A stretch of DNA of 64,000 bases from Acidobacteriota bacterium (GTDB taxonomy: Bacteria; Acidobacteriota; Blastocatellia; Chloracidobacteriales; Chloracidobacteriaceae). The DNA lies in NCBI GenBank assembly GCA_016208495.1, contig JACQXX010000085.1, positions 1 to 64,000 on the forward strand, written 5' to 3'. Below, piece by piece: positions 59,625-64,000 of the stretch (the stretch's first letter is position 1; every line of letters begins with the position of its first letter). The notes below the pieces were generated by a model. It was not told the DNA's origin and did no database searches. It worked only from the letters and a program-made list of their open reading frames with translations. A program made the translations under genes and the position numbers.

Positions 59625-60989
59625 CTAGCTGACCACTTTGAGTGACGCCGCAATGGCTTCATCAAGAATTGAGAGGGCGCAGTCAACCTGTTCTTCGTCA
59701 ATCACCAGAGGTGGTGAGAAGCGGATGGTTGATTCGCCAGCACCGAGCAGGATCAGTCCCCGGTTGAAGCATTCGGTTTCAATCTGGTTGCGCAATGCTG
59801 CCCATGGCGTCATTGAAGTGAGGTCTTTTACAAACTCAATGCCGATCATCAATCCGAGACCGCGCACGTCGGCCACGATGGTGGAGTATTTTTCCTGGAG
59901 CTTGCGCAGGCCATCCATCATCCGTTGCCCCATGGCATTGGCGTTGGCCAGCAATCCATTGTTGAGCAATTCAAAGGTTTTGAGCGAAGCCGCAATGGCC
60001 ACTGGATTGCCGCCGAAGGTTGATGCGTGGGCGCCGACGTGCCAGTTCATCAAATCTGCGCGGGCAATTGTGGCGCTCAACGGGAGACCTGAGGCAATAC
60101 CTTTGGCGCTGCAAATCACATCCGGCACCACATCATGGTGTTCTATCGCGAAGAGCTTGCCGGTACGACCCATTCCGGATTGGACTTCGTCAACCACGAG
60201 CACAATGTTGTTTTCGTCAGCGATGCGACGCAGTTCTTTCAGGAATTTTGATGGTGGTACGACATACCCACCTTCACCTTGTACGGGTTCAACCACGATG
60301 GCGGCGACTTCATCCGCCGGCACGGTGGTTTTGAAGAGACGATCTTCAATCACTTTTGCGCATTCAACGGCACAGGTATCAGGTGTTTTTCCATATGCAC
60401 AGCGTAGACAGTTGGCATAGGGAATGTGTGTGACATCGAGCGCGGCGCGGCCAAACCCAAGGCGCTGGGCTGATTTGCTGGCGGTCAGTGACAACGCGCC
60501 AAATGTGCGGCCATGGAAGCTGTTGAAGAAGGCGATGTATTTTTGCCGACGACGGGCAAAGGCGGCGACTTTCAACGCTGTTTCAACGGCTTCAGCCCCG
60601 GAATTGCCAAAGTGGACGCGTTTGGGGAAATCACCTGGGGTTTCATTTTCGAGCTTTTCGGCCAGATCGGCCAGTTGCGGGTAATAAAAATCGGCGCCGG
60701 CAATATGGACAAATTCAGCGGCCTGATCAGCAATCACTTTGACGATTTCCGGATGGGTATGACCTGTCGCCAGCACTGCCACGCCGGCGTTGAAATCGAG
60801 AAAATGGTTGCCGTCTACGTCTTCGATAATGGCGCCCCATCCGCGCTGAATGACCAGCGGGTAGCTTCGGGTGTAGCTAGGCGACACATACCGATGGTCT
60901 TTTTCAACCACTGCTTTGGCTTTGGGGCCTGGGAGTTCGGTCTTGATGTTGGGGAGTTTGAGGTGAGCTTTATTGGCATTGGCTGACAT
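59625..60989 (-). CDS. Class III PLP aminotransferase
   Basis: A 454-residue fold-type I aminotransferase of the acetylornithine/GABA/lysine group. PLP motifs: GNSGAEAVETALKVAAF, FHGRTFGALSLTASK, VVDEVQSGMGRTG with the PLP-contacting Asp, and the Schiff-base Lys in VICSAKGIASGLPLSATIA. The insert CLRCAYGKTPDTCAVEC carries four cysteines, as in archaeal and some bacterial ornithine/lysine aminotransferases annotated 'acetyl ornithine aminotransferase family', and may bind metal. ATG 60989 has GGAGG about 8-10 bp upstream. The exact amino donor is not certain. RidA downstream suggests shared regulation. Confidence 0.88.
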   Translation of the reverse strand: MSANANKAHLKLPNIKTELPGPKAKAVVEKDHRYVSPSYTRSYPLVIQRGWGAIIEDVDGNHFLDFNAGVAVLATGHTHPEIVKVIADQAAEFVHIAGADFYYPQLADLAEKLENETPGDFPKRVHFGNSGAEAVETALKVAAFARRRQKYIAFFNSFHGRTFGALSLTASKSAQRLGFGRAALDVTHIPYANCLRCAYGKTPDTCAVECAKVIEDRLFKTTVPADEVAAIVVEPVQGEGGYVVPPSKFLKELRRIADENNIVLVVDEVQSGMGRTGKLFAIEHHDVVPDVICSAKGIASGLPLSATIARADLMNWHVGAHASTFGGNPVAIAASLKTFELLNNGLLANANAMGQRMMDGLRKLQEKYSTIVADVRGLGLMIGIEFVKDLTSMTPWAALRNQIETECFNRGLILLGAGESTIRFSPPLVIDEEQVDCALSILDEAIAASLKVVS

Positions 60990-61434
60990 GAGAATTAACC
61001 TCCGTTGGATAATAAAGACAGTGAACCCTGTTTCCGGCTCACACCGCCAGTGTGGATGGATCAGGGATCAATTGGGAACAGGCCAGAGTGTGGCCTGGAG
61101 GAAAGGGTTAGCGAATAAAAGCGAAGGGCAATTTCGGGCAGGAGGATTAATCCCCGAACAGGCCGCGCCGTTGCTGGATCGGGGCCAGATGCACGGCGAC
61201 ACGGAGATGATTGGAGTGGGCGTCAGCAAAAATATGCATGATCGGCAAAAACGCAAACCAAATGAGTGGTTTTGAGATTGAGGTGTGGTCTGACAACAAC
61301 TTCAGCGGCGGAAAGGGTGAGAAGGGAAGTTGTTGCGGTGATTCAAGCGAAGCTCTCTTATCTGGGATAAGAAGCTGAGTGTACTAGCCTTACCGGGCAA
61401 AAAGCAAGGGGTTGATTTGGCCGGTGAACCTACC
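60990..61434. other. Gap of unique DNA upstream of aminotransferase
   Basis: 445 bp between two minus-strand genes. A hairpin lies at 61357-61371 (CTTATC-TGG-GATAAG, with an outer AGCT pairing), about 65 bp after the SufR-like stop and without a T-tract. No ORF here shows conserved features, and there are no tandem repeats, in contrast to most other gaps. Confidence 0.45.
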
Positions 61435-62076
61435 TTACGAGGGGAGCATCGTCACCTGGAACCGGCAAAATCCTGACCCTTCAGACAAGGCGCATTTTCG
61501 CTCGACCTTGGCCTGCAACGACTCGCGAACAATCCGACAATCGGTATCGCACACTTCCTTATATTTCCCTGCGATTCGAAGCACCGGGCAGTGATGAATC
61601 AACAAGCAGGACTCGGTCTTGGATTTGTGTTCGGCGCGGGTCATATAGCCCATGCTGTTGAGCACATGCGAAAGCTCCTCGACTTTTTCATCAAATGATT
61701 TATTTTCCAGTGTCGGTTTGAGCTGCCGGATCAATTTGTCCGCCCGGCCTTCCAGGATGTCACGAACGGCCTGACGGCCAAACAATTGTTCAACCTGTTC
61801 AAAGATATCTACACTGAGGGTGTCGTAGGCATGCGGGAAGAGTTCATGGCCACGTTCGGTCAAAAAGTAAAGACTCGTTGGACGACCGCGCTCGCGTTTA
61901 TGAACAATTGAACAGACCAGTTCATCCCGTTCCATCACGTCCAAATGCCGACGAACATTGACACCGGATTGATCGAGTTCACGTGCCAGGTCATCAACGC
62001 TCAGTTTGCCGCGAGTTTTTAACAGGTAGAGGATTTTGCCGTGAGTATCTTCGTGATTCAGAGTTCTTACGCGCAT
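61435..62076 (-). CDS. SufR-like Fe-S winged-helix regulator
   Basis: A 213-residue regulator. The N-terminal winged helix (HGKILYLLKTRGKLSVDDLARELDQSGVNVRRHLDVMERDELV) with the wing KRERGRPTSLYFLTERG is typical of SufR/DeoR-like regulators. The C-terminal third has cysteines spaced as in SufR: CLLIHHCPVLRIAGKYKEVC, DTDC, KC and GFC. In SufR these bind a 4Fe-4S cluster that sets DNA binding and represses suf genes. No suf genes lie next to it; the neighbours are a thioredoxin-like gene (divergent) and an aminotransferase. The ATG at 62076 sits 158 bp from the divergent gene's frame. Confidence 0.85.
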   Translation of the reverse strand: MRVRTLNHEDTHGKILYLLKTRGKLSVDDLARELDQSGVNVRRHLDVMERDELVCSIVHKRERGRPTSLYFLTERGHELFPHAYDTLSVDIFEQVEQLFGRQAVRDILEGRADKLIRQLKPTLENKSFDEKVEELSHVLNSMGYMTRAEHKSKTESCLLIHHCPVLRIAGKYKEVCDTDCRIVRESLQAKVERKCALSEGSGFCRFQVTMLPS

Positions 62077-62139
62077 GATGGGCGTAACTGTACCACATGC
62101 AGTTATTGAGCCAGAACCCGCATCTCCGGTTCCTCAGCC

Positions 62140-62172
62140 CAATTATGAATTATGAATTATGAATTATGAATT
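62140..62172. repeat. TGAATTA heptamer array
   Basis: Four TGAATTA units in the divergent sufR-like/thioredoxin-like gap, AT-rich unlike the other arrays but again with a 7-bp period. Confidence 0.85.
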
Positions 62173-62258
62173 CTCTAAATATTTGTTGTTCAATGAGATA
62201 ATCGTTTCACAATGTAAGTAAGCCAGCTCCCACTTTGAAACCAGAAAGGATGTCACTG

Positions 62259-62816
62259 ATGGTCCGCACATACTCAACCATGGTTGAACTGGGAACCCCC
62301 ATCCCAGCTTTTTCACTGCCCTGTGTCGTAACCGGCCAAACCATTTCTCCTGAAACCTTTGCCGATCAAAAAGCTTTGCTGGTGATGTTTATTTGCCAGC
62401 ATTGCCCCTATGTCAAACACGTCCAGTCAGAACTGGCGCAAATTGGCCACGATTATGCCGGGAAGGGGTTTGGGATTGTGGCGATCAGTTCAAATGATGT
62501 TGTGAATTATCCTGACGATTCCCCTGAAAACCTCAGGGCTCAGGCCGTCGCGCTCGGGTTTACCTTCCCCTATTGCTATGACGAAACCCAGGAAGTCGCC
62601 CGTGCTTTCTCAGCCGCCTGCACACCAGATTTCTTCTTATTTGGTGAAAACCGACAGCTTGTATATCGTGGGCAACTTGACGAAAGTCGTCCAGGAAATG
62701 AAAAACCATTGAATGGAAAAGATTTACGAGCCGCAATTGATGCGGTGCTGGCTGGTCAGTCAGTTCCAGAAGAACAAACCCCAAGCCTGGGATGCAACAT
62801 CAAGTGGAAGATTTAA
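62259..62816 (+). CDS. Thioredoxin-like / redoxin family protein
   Basis: A 185-residue peroxiredoxin/thioredoxin-fold protein of the type often called 'thioredoxin family protein' near redoxin enzymes. It shows VELGTPIPAFSLPCV, ALLVMFICQHCPYVKHVQSEL with a CxxC-like CQHCPY active site, then FGIVAISSNDVVNYPDDSPE and the cis-Pro region ACTPDFFLF. The end SLGCNIKWK is conserved in this group (CSIKWK type). The active-site residues are present, so redox activity is likely. Start ATG 62259 follows AGAAAGGA (62243-62250). Divergent from the SufR-like regulator, which may control it. Confidence 0.88.
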   Translation: MVRTYSTMVELGTPIPAFSLPCVVTGQTISPETFADQKALLVMFICQHCPYVKHVQSELAQIGHDYAGKGFGIVAISSNDVVNYPDDSPENLRAQAVALGFTFPYCYDETQEVARAFSAACTPDFFLFGENRQLVYRGQLDESRPGNEKPLNGKDLRAAIDAVLAGQSVPEEQTPSLGCNIKWKI

Positions 62817-63122
62817 TCCAATGAGCGAAATAGTGAAGTAGCGAAATAGTGAAGTCGTGAAGTAGTAAAAATCACAGAATTTAAGAATGTTGACAGACCA
62901 GCCCAGTAAATCAAGACTGAGCTACTCGCTACTCGCTACTCGCTACTCGCTACTCGCTACTCGCTACTCGCTACTCGCTACTCGCTACTCGCTACTCGCT
63001 ACTCGCTACTCGCTATTCACTATTCACTATTCGCTCCCTGTGTTAACGCTTGTTTCACATCAGTCCTCTAAGGTAGAGTCCTTGCTTTCGATTTTAGCTG
63101 TCTTGTCTCTTTGTGGTCTGCC
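62817..63122. repeat. CTACTCG heptamer array and gap
   Basis: About 12 perfect CTACTCG units (62919-63015) that drift into CTATTCA units up to about 63029; GAAGTAGC-type units lie at 62830-62865. The remaining about 90 bp before the next ATG have no ribosome site I can name. Confidence 0.92.
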
Positions 63123-64000
63123 ATGCTCCGTATTCTTGATCGGTACGTTATCCGTGAAATCCTGCCATATTTCCTACTCAGCTTTTTTCTGCTGACGTCC
63201 ATTATTTTTGTCCACGAAGCCAATCGTTTCTCAGAATTATTCGTCGTTTTTTCACAGCGGGGAATTTCCAGTACCCCGTTGTTGATGCTGGTGATTTCAC
63301 TCCTGCCAAGCATTGTCATTTTCACGATTCCAATTTCATTTCTGCTGGGCGTGATGCTGGCCATTGGGCGATTGTCAGGCGATAGTGAGATTGTCGTGAT
63401 GACGGCTGGTGGAGTGAGTCCGTTGCAACTGTTGCGCCCAGTGATGTTGGTGGCACTGATTGCCTGCACCATTACTGCCTACAACACCTTTTATTTGCTA
63501 CCCGTGGCTGTAAATTCGCTCAACCAGTTGAAGCAAAAGCGCAACCAGATTCTGGTTCAGAGTATTTCAACCCAGATTAAACCAGGGATGTTTGCCGAGA
63601 ACCTGCCTAATCGTGTGCTCTATATCGAGCAAAGCGACCGGGCCAGTGACACCTGGAAAAATATTTTTATTGCTGAGCAGGAAGAAAGCGAAAAGGACAA
63701 CAAAGAGCCGAAAATCTACACGGCGCAAAGCGGTAACCTGGTGCTTGGTGAAGATCTGGCCCAGACGGAATTATGGCTGGACCATAGTTTTGTCTATGCC
63801 TCGGAAGCCCGGAAGTTCGCCAAGCAAAAAGACACCATGTCAACCTACTCCAAACGGGCGGTGATTCGCTTTGACCTCAGCAGCGACCGCGACCAGAAAA
63901 AGCCTGAGCCGCCGCCCGCCAGCACGGTTCAGGATTTGGACCCCTTACCGCCTGGCCCGGATTTGATGACGTTGCCCCAGCTCTGGCGAGCCGTGCCCGA
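63123..64000 (+). CDS. LptF/LptG permease, partial at window end
   Basis: The first about 292 residues of a YjgP/YjgQ family permease, cut by the window edge. LptF and LptG form the inner-membrane part of the lipopolysaccharide transporter with LptB. The start MLRILDRYVIREILPYFLLSFFLLTSIIF, the motif ISTPLLMLVISLLPSIVIFTIPISFLLGVMLAIGRLSGDSEIVVM-like stretch and AGGVSPLQLLRPVMLVAL are the family pattern, with the periplasmic beta-jellyroll beginning at SLNQLKQKRNQILVQ. The Pro-rich segment near residue 265 (KKPEPPPAS) would lie in the middle of the periplasmic domain. LptF versus LptG cannot be told from this half. It implies an outer membrane with LPS or a similar lipid. Confidence 0.9.
   Translation, partial: MLRILDRYVIREILPYFLLSFFLLTSIIFVHEANRFSELFVVFSQRGISSTPLLMLVISLLPSIVIFTIPISFLLGVMLAIGRLSGDSEIVVMTAGGVSPLQLLRPVMLVALIACTITAYNTFYLLPVAVNSLNQLKQKRNQILVQSISTQIKPGMFAENLPNRVLYIEQSDRASDTWKNIFIAEQEESEKDNKEPKIYTAQSGNLVLGEDLAQTELWLDHSFVYASEARKFAKQKDTMSTYSKRAVIRFDLSSDRDQKKPEPPPASTVQDLDPLPPGPDLMTLPQLWRAVP

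Noticed and set aside
60973-61275. 100-residue plus-strand ORF in the aminotransferase upstream gap
   Set aside because: No motif, starts inside the aminotransferase, and no ribosome site.

Overview
The window looks like chromosomal DNA of a non-model Gram-negative bacterium, most likely an acidobacterium of the Blastocatellia type. This is an inference from gene content: a VWFA-related secreted protein of the acidobacterial kind, two zinc-ribbon or C-tail-anchored PknB-type kinases side by side, a DUF2330 protein, a secreted TPR-CHAT protein, an OPT transporter and an LptF/LptG permease. Nearly all genes are monocistronic or in loose pairs separated by 100-450 bp gaps. Those gaps are filled with tandem repeats and small palindromic elements instead of ordinary promoters and terminators.

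Layout. 1-9.3 kb: an IS630 transposase, xseA, a SnoaL-like protein, a VWFA protein, prmC, a CHAD protein, a xerC-type recombinase and a dihydrolipoyl-dehydrogenase homologue without its redox cysteines. 9.4-16.5 kb: an accessory block with a 1723-residue protein joining a degenerate P-loop-like domain, a TIR-like domain, an Mrr-like PD-(D/E)XK nuclease, a NACHT NTPase, pentapeptide repeats and 14 WD40 repeats, plus an upstream P-loop ATPase. The large gene is bracketed by a 67-bp inverted repeat. 16.8-34.6 kb: an orphan E1-alpha subunit, tRNA-Ser(UGA), a crotonase-fold protein, a bilin-reductase-like protein, gatA, a LON-domain protein, lepA, a ROK protein, two Ser/Thr kinases, an OPT transporter, a DUF2330 protein and ruvX. 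34.8-43.2 kb: a secreted protein, a type II secretion/pilus F protein, a YihY protein overlapping a NUDIX-MBL fusion, AraC plus a cupin, and a DUF1648 membrane protein beside a GntR regulator with a clear operator palindrome. 43.5-55.3 kb: a secreted TPR-CHAT protein, a DUF2310 protein with a small secreted partner, a giant secreted metalloprotease with C-terminal NHL repeats, and a zinc-ribbon membrane protein. 55.6-64 kb: glnE, RidA next to a class III aminotransferase, a SufR-like regulator, a thioredoxin-like protein and the start of an lptF/lptG gene cut by the window end.

Two things stand out. First, the NACHT-WD40 protein resembles an immune sensor of the STAND/NLR class, with a nuclease warhead and a recently amplified, near-identical WD40 array. 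Second, the gaps carry many tandem arrays built from unrelated unit sequences that nearly all have a 7-bp period (GGTTCAG, CCCCGAA, CTACTCG, GAAGAAT, CTGACTA, TGAATTA, TAGTGGT), with one 8-bp class (GTGACAAG). At least two MITE-like families with terminal inverted repeats are interleaved with these arrays. Some arrays abut start codons, and one runs into a coding end.

Starts were moved inward from the longest open frame for ten genes where the extra N-terminus is only translated repeat or element DNA, or where a Shine-Dalgarno sequence decides. No homology search could be run, so family names rest on motifs read by eye.
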